A DNA stretch of 64,000 bases from Microglena sp. YARC (taxonomy: Eukaryota; Chlorophyta; Chlorophyceae; Chlamydomonadales; Chlamydomonadaceae). Shown piece after piece: positions 9,103-19,474 of this stretch (positions within the stretch are counted from its first letter, which is position 1; every line of letters begins with the position of its first letter). Location: positions 12,751,610 through 12,815,609 of the forward strand of contig CM039462.1 of assembly GCA_022414725.1 (NCBI GenBank). Reading direction: 5' to 3'. The position numbers were made by a program, and so were the translations under genes. Below the pieces are notes generated by a model. That model made no database searches. It worked only from the letters and a program-made list of their open reading frames with translations, and was not told the DNA's origin.

Positions 9103-9902
9103 ATGATGATTCATAGAAGTGTGGATGGCATCGTGATTCTGCGATGCATGAAAAAACCGGTGCACTTGTGGTATTGGCACACGTGCGTGCACCGCATCCG
9201 GTCGGTGCACCCGACCATTGCGGTGGTCATCGTAGACGACCACTCGGACCCGGACATGCGGCAGCATGCATCCCCATCGAAGGGACGATACCTCATCTTA
9301 CCGTGATTGAATCGACTTGCAGGCGGGGCTGGTGAGATCCTTCCGTTGTACTACATGTTCACTAAGCGCTTGTTCGAGACGGCGCTGGTCATTCACGACG
9401 CTATGTTCCTGAACCAACCTATACCTGAGTCTATTGCCCTACACACCCCCGGCTTCAGGTTCCTGTCCACTTTTCGAGCAACTTCAGACACGAGGAGCCA
9501 CTATGCAGACGATGGGCGCTCTATCTTCGGAAACGCAAGAGGAGATCATGCGTGTGTACAATAATGGGGGGAATGGTTGGGGTGCTTCGGCACCGCATGT
9601 ACGTCACGCTAGACGCACTCGATAGTCTAGAGACACGGTTTTCGGGCATCACCAAACTCGCCGCGACTGTCAATACTAGAAGCATGCGCAGTGCCTAGAG
9701 AAGTCATCCCCTAATGCTAATGATCATAAACGACGATGAGGTCGTCGACGACCTGTGTGTATTCGACCTTGTGAGTATTCGGTGTTTGGGGACATTTTTT
9801 TGAATCATCCTATGCCATTCAAGCTGACCTTTTGAGAATTACATGCAGAATACAGGCACGTTCAAGAACCGGCCGGTTGTCAAAGTGTGGTCCGAAAGAT
9901 AA
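9103..9902 (+). pseudogene. Glycosyltransferase remnant, large-virus type
   Basis: Fragments in three frames line up in the order of one protein. An N-terminal IVILRCMKKP, a tryptophan-bearing stretch and AVVIVDDHSDPD (9115-9260) give a GT-A nucleotide-binding start with a DDxS motif. Then GAGEILPLYYMFTKRLFETA and LVIHDAMFL (9325-9415), then a frame with YVTLDALDSLETRFSGITKL (about 9600-9660), and finally RPVVKVWSER before a stop at 9900-9902. This order and the final KVW motif recall a sugar-transferase family frequent in algal large DNA viruses. At least three frameshifts show it is dead. The acceptor is unknown; such enzymes glycosylate capsid or surface proteins. Assignment is from motif memory, not a search. 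Confidence 0.5.
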
Positions 9903-10037
9903 CACGTTATTCACTTTTTCCACGAAATGCGGAAGCATTCGAGGCGAAGACGACGAGACCTGACCGGTAGATAACATAATTCCCTGTATCCCCTGTGTGA
10001 TGATGACGTTTGAAGTTGTTTAACATTGGAACGATGA

Positions 10038-10802
10038 TTACTTGATATGATGGTCGTACATCTCTTCGAAGGTGTTCTTTTTCGACCCTGTAGAACCCGT
10101 TCTTCTCCTTCCTTTACGACATAGTCTCCTGGGTGGACCGTCATGCTTTCTCCCCATGGCGAAGTGAACGTTTGCGCTGTATTGGATGTGTAAGAGCGCC
10201 GCCTGTCGTGTGACGTGTCCGTACCGTGAATGTGCGTCGACGATGTCGTACATGGTCAAAATCTTTGTGAAGTTGACGACGTAACTGTTCGTTGTACTTT
10301 CCGCATATGATGATGTCTCCTGCCAGATTGCAAACGTGGTCGTCTCGTTTCCGGACTCACTCATGAGTTTGGTCGTGATCATCGTTTTCCGCTTTGCGAT
10401 GGTGAACGTCATGGTCGTAGATCGGTGCGTTCCTGGACAAACGAGTACAATTTTTGAGACTATTTTTGACCACATCGTTGAACTTGAGTTCCGCCACAAC
10501 ACTCGGGTGTCTTTGTTCCTACGTGAGTTCATTTTTTTAGATACTGTACAAGTTTTTTTTGTTTCTTCCGGTTCCTCATCTTCGGTATGAAATTTTTGGG
10601 GCGCAAGCAATATCAGTAACTTGTGGTATAAGGTGTGTCCCACTTTATTTGAGAAAAACTGTAGAGAATAAGATACGATACGAAGCAGCATCGACCCCTG
10701 CATGCAATTATTAAGAACTGCCTTTGGAAGTGCAAGAAGCGTATTGACATGCTTGAGCTTAACTGATGCTCCGAGAGTGGGCTTGTTGTTGCAATGCATC
10801 AC
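10038..10802 (-). CDS. Hypothetical open frame, 254 aa, crosses a mariner-like repeat
   Basis: The frame is open from 10802 to 10038, but the part from about 10629 upward is the mariner-like terminal repeat and unrelated flank, so the true start is probably internal. The C-terminal half is basic and ends in a lysine/arginine-rich tail. No family is recognised. Codon pattern is not persuasive. Confidence 0.25.
   Translation of the reverse strand: MMHCNNKPTLGASVKLKHVNTLLALPKAVLNNCMQGSMLLRIVSYSLQFFSNKVGHTLYHKLLILLAPQKFHTEDEEPEETKKTCTVSKKMNSRRNKDTRVLWRNSSSTMWSKIVSKIVLVCPGTHRSTTMTFTIAKRKTMITTKLMSESGNETTTFAIWQETSSYAESTTNSYVVNFTKILTMYDIVDAHSRYGHVTRQAALLHIQYSANVHFAMGRKHDGPPRRLCRKGRRRTGSTGSKKNTFEEMYDHHIK
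10629..10668. repeat. Tc1/mariner-like terminal repeat
   Basis: AGGTGTGTCCCACTTTATTT followed by GAGAAAAACTGTA; same orientation as 13313-13349 and 1319-1351. Confidence 0.5.
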
Positions 10803-11477
10803 ACTCGGTTATTGAAGATGCCAGTCGACGCGCGCACATGAACTTGTGCATGCGTGATCCTTCGTCACCAGCCAACTGGTTTGCCCTGATCACTAATACG
10901 ATGCTACCCGTCACCGAAAAGCATGTGCTAAGGACGGCTCTCCTCGAACATCGAGCAATCGCACAAAACAGGACGTTCCTCCTCCATTGAACAGCACCGG
11001 GTGCGGGGAGATCAGAATTTCTGCCAAGTACGTGCTGGCTATTGGATCGATGTCGATTCCCCCGTTCAGCCACAGTTTATTTACATGTCTTGAAACAGTG
11101 CACTCAGATGCCCGCAATTCGTCATGTCAAATTACCAGCTGCGAACCAATGTTTAAAATACCACACTCCGGACCACCACGTAGCACTTCTTTCTAAAGTT
11201 CCAGTATGTGGCGGTCCCAGAAACAAAGGCATCACAGACATATCGCTGGAAAAGTTGTCTCCGGTGCCCTCAAAGCAATATGAACAGTGAGCGGTTGTTC
11301 AGGACTGAGAGGAGAAAACCTACCACGCTTAGTTGCACAACACAATGCACTCTTACAAATAAAATGGTTAGGTGGGGGGTGGGAACAGAGCATCCGTTGA
11401 CCTCCCAGTATGGGAATGGCTACGCAGACAAGAATCCATGGGATAATTGTTAACCATATGTTAACGCAGTATGGCCC

Positions 11478-11690
11478 GTGCGAAACTCCGACAACAGTTG
11501 GGCCTTGCGCGGCTGCCAAGGCAGGCCACGCAGATGTCTGCAAGCTCCTGATGGATCCAGCGCGGTGGCTTGGCCCAGAGTACTTGGCCCCGTGCTAACT
11601 CTGTCAACAGCTGGCCTTTGGGCAGCTCCCCTCGAAGGCCGGTCACGAAGATGTTCTGCTTGCTGCTGAATGCGGATGCCATTGACACTT
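11478..11690 (+). pseudogene. Ankyrin-repeat remnant
   Basis: PCAAAKAGHADVCKLLMD (about 11505-11558) is a good ankyrin helix pair. A second unit about 112 bp downstream reads SKAGHEDVLLAAE in another frame. The two DNA units share ACAACAG/TCAACAG-type starts, and a third start appears at about 11693. The gene is too degraded for a length or partner to be given. Confidence 0.4.
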
Positions 11691-11699
11691 CTTGACAAC

Positions 11700-13310
11700 A
11701 ACTGGTCTTGTCACTGTAGAAGTTGTTCGGTATAATTACAGGTGACTACAGATATCAGAAATCCCCAAAATACCCACAAGGTGTACCCACCCAATACTCA
11801 AATGTCCCTAGCTGTATGAAGCATCTCCAGCATATAATACCCGTTTACCCTAGATAAAGAAAGAATTGTAATGGCCAAATAAAACACCATTCATCAACTG
11901 CGAATTGAAAAACATGCATGCCATCGCATGGCATGCAATACCTCCCCAGGACATCCATATCAGAATATTTCTCAGTGCGAATGACAGCAACCGCCGCATA
12001 TGTTAACTAATAAAACCAGGAAAGCTGCAACTAGCCCCATTCACAATTTTGCCAGCAGAAGCTAGATAGACCATCCTTCAGAGACAAATACAATACGTAG
12101 CCAAAGCTGGCAAACTGCCTACAACTAACCTTCAAGCAGGCCATCATAACCTCTTTTCTAATGTTGTTATTAGTCTCACACAACATGAGATTACTAAAAC
12201 CATACACCTGGTGAGCTCACGAGAAGATGCCCCAAGTTTGTTGGAGAAGCAAGTCGCCAAAAACCATCCACTGTAACGCAAACCTCAAAATTGTTATGGA
12301 TTTCGTAATGGATCAATAATGGGCGTTCCTTTCCTCCCCGGCAGGATTTTTTGGAAACGCTACTCATTAATTTTAGACCTCCGGAACGACTCCGCTAATC
12401 ACCTGTGTCGTAGCTGTCCCAAATTTTTATAAAAGTGTCACAATTCCCACCTCAAAGTACCACTTTCAGATCTGGCGATCTTGGGAAAAGGTAAGACAGC
12501 ATGCTGTCTCCAAACACCTTCCATGTGGGGATGGCTTAACAGTGCTATTTGTCGTTATCTACCGACATACTCTAACATGCGATAGAAAATTTCAGACGGC
12601 AAACACCTAAAGCGAAGGCAATCTTCATGCGGCGAGGCCGCCACCAAAGCCCGAATTCAATGAGTGCGGGAATATCGACTGCATCACTCAACAAGTAGTC
12701 AGCGACGCCAAGGGACTGCCACTACCTACGGGTCATCATTGAAAGCCCATATTGATAGGATCTTGAATGGTGAGATGGGCTCCCTCTTGTACGCAGCCCT
12801 CAGCTGCAAGTGCTCACCAAGCTTTGCATATGCTGCTCGCATGATGTCAAAGCAACTGAAGTCGTACCAGGGTCAAGCATAACAAAACTAACGGTTGGAT
12901 GGCACTTCTGGAAACGGATTCCAGGCGTTGCAAGTCGTGAGATGGTCCAACTTGGCACAAATACAAAAGCATTCTTTCTGGTATCCATTTTGGACAATCT
13001 GGTCGTCAGAGACAAAAGCGGTGTCAGTGCCATCTCAATAGGACCATCACGACATCGCATGCACAGCTAGCGCAATTCCATGCAGCATGAAATTGCCAAA
13101 CGAGGCTCAAAGCGCCGTGTCGTGGGGTGATAATGATGAATGAGATGTACGGACGGGAGGGATGCGCAAGCCGCGGGGAGGCAGAGGGACGAATATGAGT
13201 CTGCGCAAGCCGTTTCCATGTCTATGTGTGTGTGTGCGGTCCCTGTATGTAATATTTATCTGTCTGATGGACAAGGAGTCTGCGAAATCGCCGTGCGTGT
13301 GGTGGATGAT
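11700..13310. other. Non-coding region before the gap
   Basis: I see no convincing gene, RNA or repeat. Short frames at 12664-12882 (plus) and 12800-13060 (minus) overlap each other and show no motif. Confidence 0.4.
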
Positions 13311-13312
13311 TG

Positions 13313-13349
13313 AAGGTGTGTCCAAACTTTATTTGAGAAACACTGTAGG
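13313..13349. repeat. Tc1/mariner-like terminal repeat
   Basis: GGTGTGTCCAAACTTTATTT followed by GAGAAACACTGTA. The reverse complement begins TACAGTGTTTCTCAAATAAA, closest of the three to a textbook Tc1-type end. Confidence 0.55.
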
Positions 13350-13427
13350 TGTATGGCACTTTGATGCGACATGCCCTGCCTGAAGAATGAACGATTCATC
13401 AGGGGATAATATCCAATTATACAGGAG

Positions 13428-13458
13428 TGGCTCCAAAATTAATTGAGAACCCTGTATG
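13428..13458. repeat. Second mariner-like terminal repeat type
   Basis: GGAGTGGCTCCAAAATTAAT followed by TGAGAACCCTGTA. The reverse complement starts TACAGGGTTCTCAATTAATT, a different mariner-like end from the one 80 bp upstream. Confidence 0.45.
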
Positions 13459-13691
13459 CTCAGCGACAAGCCAAGCGGCAGTGGGGTGGTCCTTCTTCGA
13501 ACCTGACCAACTCTTGTTTGAATGCCGTGACAGGAGATGAAAAGGCGCCTGCGTGGAGGCTGAGGCGATGTTTTAGCATCACGTGCCCAACGTGGACTGC
13601 CAGCCGACCTTGGGTCAAAACTCAGGACTTGTCTGAAAGCTGGCCGATTGGGGGAGATGGAAGATGTCGTGGGGTCTGGCGGGGATTGGGA

Positions 13692-14691
13692 NNNNNNNNN
13701 NNNNNNNNNNNNNNNNNNNNNNNNNNNNNNNNNNNNNNNNNNNNNNNNNNNNNNNNNNNNNNNNNNNNNNNNNNNNNNNNNNNNNNNNNNNNNNNNNNNN
13801 NNNNNNNNNNNNNNNNNNNNNNNNNNNNNNNNNNNNNNNNNNNNNNNNNNNNNNNNNNNNNNNNNNNNNNNNNNNNNNNNNNNNNNNNNNNNNNNNNNNN
13901 NNNNNNNNNNNNNNNNNNNNNNNNNNNNNNNNNNNNNNNNNNNNNNNNNNNNNNNNNNNNNNNNNNNNNNNNNNNNNNNNNNNNNNNNNNNNNNNNNNNN
14001 NNNNNNNNNNNNNNNNNNNNNNNNNNNNNNNNNNNNNNNNNNNNNNNNNNNNNNNNNNNNNNNNNNNNNNNNNNNNNNNNNNNNNNNNNNNNNNNNNNNN
14101 NNNNNNNNNNNNNNNNNNNNNNNNNNNNNNNNNNNNNNNNNNNNNNNNNNNNNNNNNNNNNNNNNNNNNNNNNNNNNNNNNNNNNNNNNNNNNNNNNNNN
14201 NNNNNNNNNNNNNNNNNNNNNNNNNNNNNNNNNNNNNNNNNNNNNNNNNNNNNNNNNNNNNNNNNNNNNNNNNNNNNNNNNNNNNNNNNNNNNNNNNNNN
14301 NNNNNNNNNNNNNNNNNNNNNNNNNNNNNNNNNNNNNNNNNNNNNNNNNNNNNNNNNNNNNNNNNNNNNNNNNNNNNNNNNNNNNNNNNNNNNNNNNNNN
14401 NNNNNNNNNNNNNNNNNNNNNNNNNNNNNNNNNNNNNNNNNNNNNNNNNNNNNNNNNNNNNNNNNNNNNNNNNNNNNNNNNNNNNNNNNNNNNNNNNNNN
14501 NNNNNNNNNNNNNNNNNNNNNNNNNNNNNNNNNNNNNNNNNNNNNNNNNNNNNNNNNNNNNNNNNNNNNNNNNNNNNNNNNNNNNNNNNNNNNNNNNNNN
14601 NNNNNNNNNNNNNNNNNNNNNNNNNNNNNNNNNNNNNNNNNNNNNNNNNNNNNNNNNNNNNNNNNNNNNNNNNNNNNNNNNNNNNNNNNNN
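13692..14691. other. Scaffold gap, 1000 N
   Basis: Exactly 1000 undetermined bases, the usual placeholder for unknown length. It cuts the left end of the tandem array, so the array may hold more copies than seen. Confidence 0.98.
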
Positions 14692-15989
14692 TAGAGAGTC
14701 AGTTGAGCCTGGGAGCATCAAATCGAAGTCGAGTGAGTTCACATTCAGTCAGTGAGCCAGTGACACAGTGAGCAAATTTTTCGCATCTTAGGCACCTGTG
14801 GAAGCTAAGAGATGAGGCTAGTGCAAGGTTGACGAGGTGCTTCCAAGCACTGACGTGTTCAATTTGAGATTGAGGTAAAGGGCTCAGTGAGTCAATCCAG
14901 TTAGTCGTTATCGGTCAGTGAGTCAGTCGAGTCTTGGACTGGATTAATGGGTTAGGGTAGGGTATAATGTTACTAGCTAAGTTCCGCGGAATTCGTGCCG
15001 TGATTTTCGGAGAATCGGTGACCAATTGTGGGATGGATCCAGTTGCGTAATTTGCTACATAGGCTGTAAAGATGTTTGGGTATCGAAGTCGTTCGTAATT
15101 GGATCAATAGGCTTCGCTAACAGGATATGGCGGGATTTCGATCATACGAACGCCCTCGTAATGTTGCTATGTTGGGCTTGTGAAATATGCTTTGAGAGTG
15201 AGGTAGACAGACTTTACTAAGGGTCCGTCATGACTTTTACGCAGGGGGGTCGGAGTTCACTTTATCGAAACATGTCCGAGAATTAGCAAGTTCGTAAAAT
15301 GCTATTTTATCATAGTGAAACCCAAACGACATCCGTGAACCATACCCCTCCCCCGGGGCCGACCTCCAGGGCACCCGCCAGGGCACCCACTATTTACATT
15401 TTTTCCTGGTAAAAAAATAGTATGGAGACGAAGAGCAGCGTCATTTTTGCTGGCTGGTAACGACCATTTGGTAGGTAGTCCCCTTTCAGTGACTCATACA
15501 ACGGCTAGTGTGTATGTGGTGACTTCCCAAATCGCTTTTCTGAGGTTCTTTTTTTTTTTTAATGTAAAGTGTCGGGTTCGACTCCGCCCTTTGGTCCCCT
15601 CTGGGATAGCGTTGCAGGTGTTAGCGCGAGTCACGGAGCGCACGATGCTCGCCGCGCGATGGTAGTTTGACCAGTTGAGGTAGGGGTGTGTGTTTACCGT
15701 TTTTCTTTGTTTCTTTTTTTTTATTTCCAACCGTCGTGCGACGGGCTTCCTTATATAATACTTTTTTTTTTTGCTACGCGTTCCCATCTTCTTTAGGCTT
15801 TATCATTTACTAAGTAATTTGGTAAAAGTTTTTTTCAAGTTCATAAATCAGCTGTGGGTATTTTCCCAATTGTTGGGCTAAAATGGGCTATAATGCCCTT
15901 TTACTTTCTTTTTTGTCGAGAGAAATAGGAATGGACGGTGCGCCAAGGGAGTAGGGTGAGGACCTACTAAGGGCGCGCGGTCAGCGCGG

Positions 15990-16270
15990 TGCCGTGCCTG
16001 CCTTTTTTGAGCCCTCTGCGCGTTTCGCGGCAGTTTTTTTTCAACCCACTGTGGCTGCAGAGCGCAGTTTTTTTGCGCTTTTTTTGCACTAAAAAGCGGC
16101 TGGCCAATTTGACGCTTTTTGCGCTTTAAGCGCTGACCTGATGAATGAAATGAATGAATGAATGACCAATTTGAATGGATGAATGAATGAATGACCCCTG
16201 CTGAATGAATGCAATGAATGACCCGATGAATGAATGAATGACCTGATGAATGAATGAATGAATGACCAAT
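15990..16270. repeat. GCGC-rich element plus (TGAA)n tract, copy A
   Basis: Noisy copy of 32405-32668. The GCGCTTTTT/AAGCGC part belongs to the family of the MITE at 54058, and the tail is TGAATGAA tandem repeats (16140-16262). Confidence 0.5.
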
Positions 16271-17754
16271 TTGGCAAGAGTAGTACCCTGATGGACACAC
16301 AACACTCAACCTCAAATGTTTTTAATGCAGGAGAAGGGTTGTTTCTTGTACAGCGGTGAACAACTCGATAGCGGAGAATATCGATGCTATGCGCCGAGGG
16401 TAAAGAGCAGCAGCATATACGGTTGAATAGAGATGTGTACTGCAAGGCTCTTACTGCAAGTCACGTGGAAGGCCACCAGCTAGCCTGTGGCCGGGTTGGC
16501 AGACCAACACGGGCACAGCAGGAGGGAACAGGTACACGTGTGCAACTTAATAATGCAACTCGTAGAGACTGATATATATAATTCAGTCAATAACACAATG
16601 TAAGGCTCAAAGCCATTCAAACTGAATCCTCGGTGTCTTAAAACTTGAACTTGGTTACATAGCTTCAGCCAGCAGCATTTTGGCTGCTCGCCGTCTTTGG
16701 CATTAAAAAATATCATTACCAGAAAATGTAAACTCGAACAAATCACTTTTCTCCTCGGTGTCGCTGCCCTTGCTGGTTTGTGTCGGGAGACCCACCTCTG
16801 GGTGAAGTCCTTGCGAGAAGCCGAGAACTAGCGAATCGCTACATGGCCAGCCTGTTCGCTATGGGCGGTCCCCTTCGGCCGACCACCAATTTCTTGGGGG
16901 GAGATAATCCTTTCATTCGTTTAAATTCACTTTGGTAAAAACAATTTGTTCCCGCGTTTAACATTTTTTCCTGGTAAACAAATACTGCCGAAGACGGCGT
17001 GCAGCCAAAATGCTAGCTTAAGCCCATGAACTAAGTTGAGGTGAAGTTGAATTCACTCACTCATACCCATGTGGTGTCCGTATAGGAAGACAACTTGTCC
17101 GGACACATAATAATCATCAACTCAAACCAGTACTGGGTGGAGGCTCAGGCCAGCTTTATGTTCCTGTTTTCTGATGAGAGGGCTGCTTTCGTGGACTACC
17201 ACGTCCTATGCAGGCATCGCTTGGCGGAGAGTGTTGGCAACGGAACGACAAGTGGCAACGGAAATGGAGTTGGCTGGAAGCCAGTTAGTAATGATTCAGT
17301 TGCCTGACCGCGTCAGGCTTCTTCTCGGTCGTCGTCGAACAAAAAAATAGTAGGGGGCCCCTGGAGGTCGCGGAGGAGCTGGCGGGTCCCCTGGAGGTCT
17401 GCCCCGGGGGTGGCGTTAATGCCCGTCAAGCAGCAGTGGGCAAGCCTCCTTGGTGATGGATGCACAAGCAGTTGCTTACTTATCCGTACAATTTAATATT
17501 GGGGGGGTCAAGAATCGAAATGTAGGCTTGCATGGCAATTATGTTATTCAACTTGGTGGCCTGTAAGGCTAATGAACTTTTAGCTCACTGACTTTCCCGA
17601 AGTTCCATTGAGGCAGGTGCAGCAACTCCGAGGCTACAGTTGCTACTCCGCAAACTGCAGGAACTAGTGCGAAAGAGCAGATTTCCTTGTCAAGCACAAA
17701 GAGCTCATGCAATGAGCTACGAGAGTCACGAAGATGCGAATTTCCCCAGGGGAA

Positions 17755-17880
17755 ATCGTAGACATGCTCCAGGTCCCTGGATTGAGTCCACAGGCCAGGA
17801 GGGAAACGACAAATGAAAACGCCGCGTCCAAGGCCGCAACCCTGAGATACGTACGAGCAAAAGTGCCCTCCGAGGTAATC
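17755..17880 (+). repeat. Inverted-repeat arm, copy A left
   Basis: Same sequence as 34075-34200; its diverged inverted partner in this unit is at about 27733-27865. Confidence 0.6.
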
Positions 17881-18915
17881 CGCCCCCGACAGGAATCAAA
17901 CACGAGTCGGTAAGATTTCAGGCCAGTCAGATGAAACCGGCAATTTTGACCGGCGTTCCTTGGGAAAATGTGAATATTTGAATATTTTGAAAACAGCAAG
18001 ATTTCGCGTAAGTATCGCATAGGTCTGTCCCCCTTGGGGGGGCGACCAACGGGGTGACCCTAGGGGCTCCCGCCCCCCAAGAAGACCAAACAATCCGCCA
18101 CCCGAAATTCGAGCTCGGGTCGCTCGGGGAACATCGTCTATTGTCATATCCCAGAGAGCCTCAAAAAGGACATTAAAAAACAAGCCACATGACCATGTTT
18201 ACATTTGTAAACTACCCTGTGACACACTTTATCTTGTAAACTAGACTAGACACAACATAATCATAAACTTAAATCTAAATCCTCCACAGGCCAACTGTTG
18301 ACCAAAGTTATCTCCACAAATACCCAACCAAAACCCTAAAACGCCTAGCCGAATCTACAACCTAATTGGCATGTTTTTGCATGTTTTTTTGCCTCTTTTC
18401 TTCGAACTTTTTTGAATACCAACTCTTTTACAAGTGGAGCGTAAATCAAACTGTAAGGAAAGCAAGAACACCAATTGTATCCACTCTTGAACACATGGCT
18501 ATGAAGAGTTAAGAGTGTCTGTGAATGCGTTTCAAATTTCCTCCAATCTCCATCATCCTAGGATCCTCAGCCCCAAAAAGTTTGAAGCAGCCTGCGCAAT
18601 TATTAGGATGCTAATGAGCATAAACAGAATCCCATAATATGGCTAGGTAGGAATTCTTAACAAGAAAGATGACAAGTATGTTATTAGTACCCCTGTTAAA
18701 ACAGTTGTTGAATATGCGATCAGTTTGGAACCTTTCGCCTGGCATATTTTTTGTTCAATGATCAGTGCTTCATGCCTTTTCATATTTGTCTGCTTACTTG
18801 GACGGGCAAGTAAGAATACAAATAGAAGATCCTCATGAAACATGTATTACCCCCCCTCACTTGGGGACCAACTAGAAAAGGCCAATCCTAGGCCACCAGG
18901 ATGTGTCAAGAGCAT

Positions 18916-18989
18916 GGAATCGGAGGGCCAATCGATCCCCCTACCTGTCGCATGCTAAGCGACCGCTCTACCATTTGAGCTACGACCCC
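18916..18989 (-). tRNA. trnA: tRNA-Ala(AGC), copy A, two extra bases
   Basis: Same gene as 35227-35298, with two inserted bases in the T arm (GGGCCAATCGA in place of GGGCATCGA on the plus strand). These fall in the noisy part of copy A and are probably errors. Confidence 0.65.
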
Positions 18990-19006
18990 TTCAACTGATA
19001 AAATTG

Positions 19007-19474
19007 TGAATCTGCTACATTATTATTTGTATTTGATCAAAAACAATTGCCTCCAAAATCTCGCAAACCAGGAGACCCTTCCCCATAATTTCTCGGAGGG
19101 GTGCTCATCATTCTCCGTAAAGGCGGGGATCATCTGAAACCTGGCAATTACAGACCTATCACTCTTTTGAATTCCGATTACAGACTGTTGGCTAAGGTCT
19201 TGGCCAACCGGTTTTGGGCCAGTCCTTCCCAAATCTTATCATCAGACCAATCAGCCTTCCTCCCCCGAAGGCAGATTGGTCATTCTATTCTGTTTCTTCA
19301 ACTCTTACCAGAATTGTTCAAAGCTCAAGAAAAATCTGGAGTGTTTGCTTTCCTGGATTTTCGAAAAGCTTATGGCACTGTGGATCGCTCATTCCTTTTT
19401 CAGTGCTTGGAGACCGCAGGACTAGGTGGTGGTTTCCTCACCTGGGTACGCCTCCTCCTTTCCTCCAGCGACAC
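19007..19474 (+). pseudogene. LINE reverse transcriptase 5' fragment, copy A
   Basis: Equivalent to 35315-35784 with two extra frameshifts (a base lost near 19102, a T gained near 19208). It holds NYRPITLLNSDYRLLAKVLA, DQSAFLPRRQIGHS and the motif A region LDFRKAYGTVD, then ends abruptly at the junction with the fibre gene. Confidence 0.8.

Larger units (their letters stand above)
14692..18915. other. Copy A leader: satellite remnant and noisy non-coding spacer
   Basis: Corresponds to 31350-35226 of copy B but is about 340 bases longer, almost all as scattered single- to few-base insertions before 18.2 kb; homopolymers such as T10 at 15549 replace short unrelated bases. It starts inside the GTGAGTCA satellite. 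No genes are supported. Confidence 0.7.

Noticed and set aside
13443..14771. Open frames running through the gap
   Set aside because: They exist only because N bases are read as open codons.
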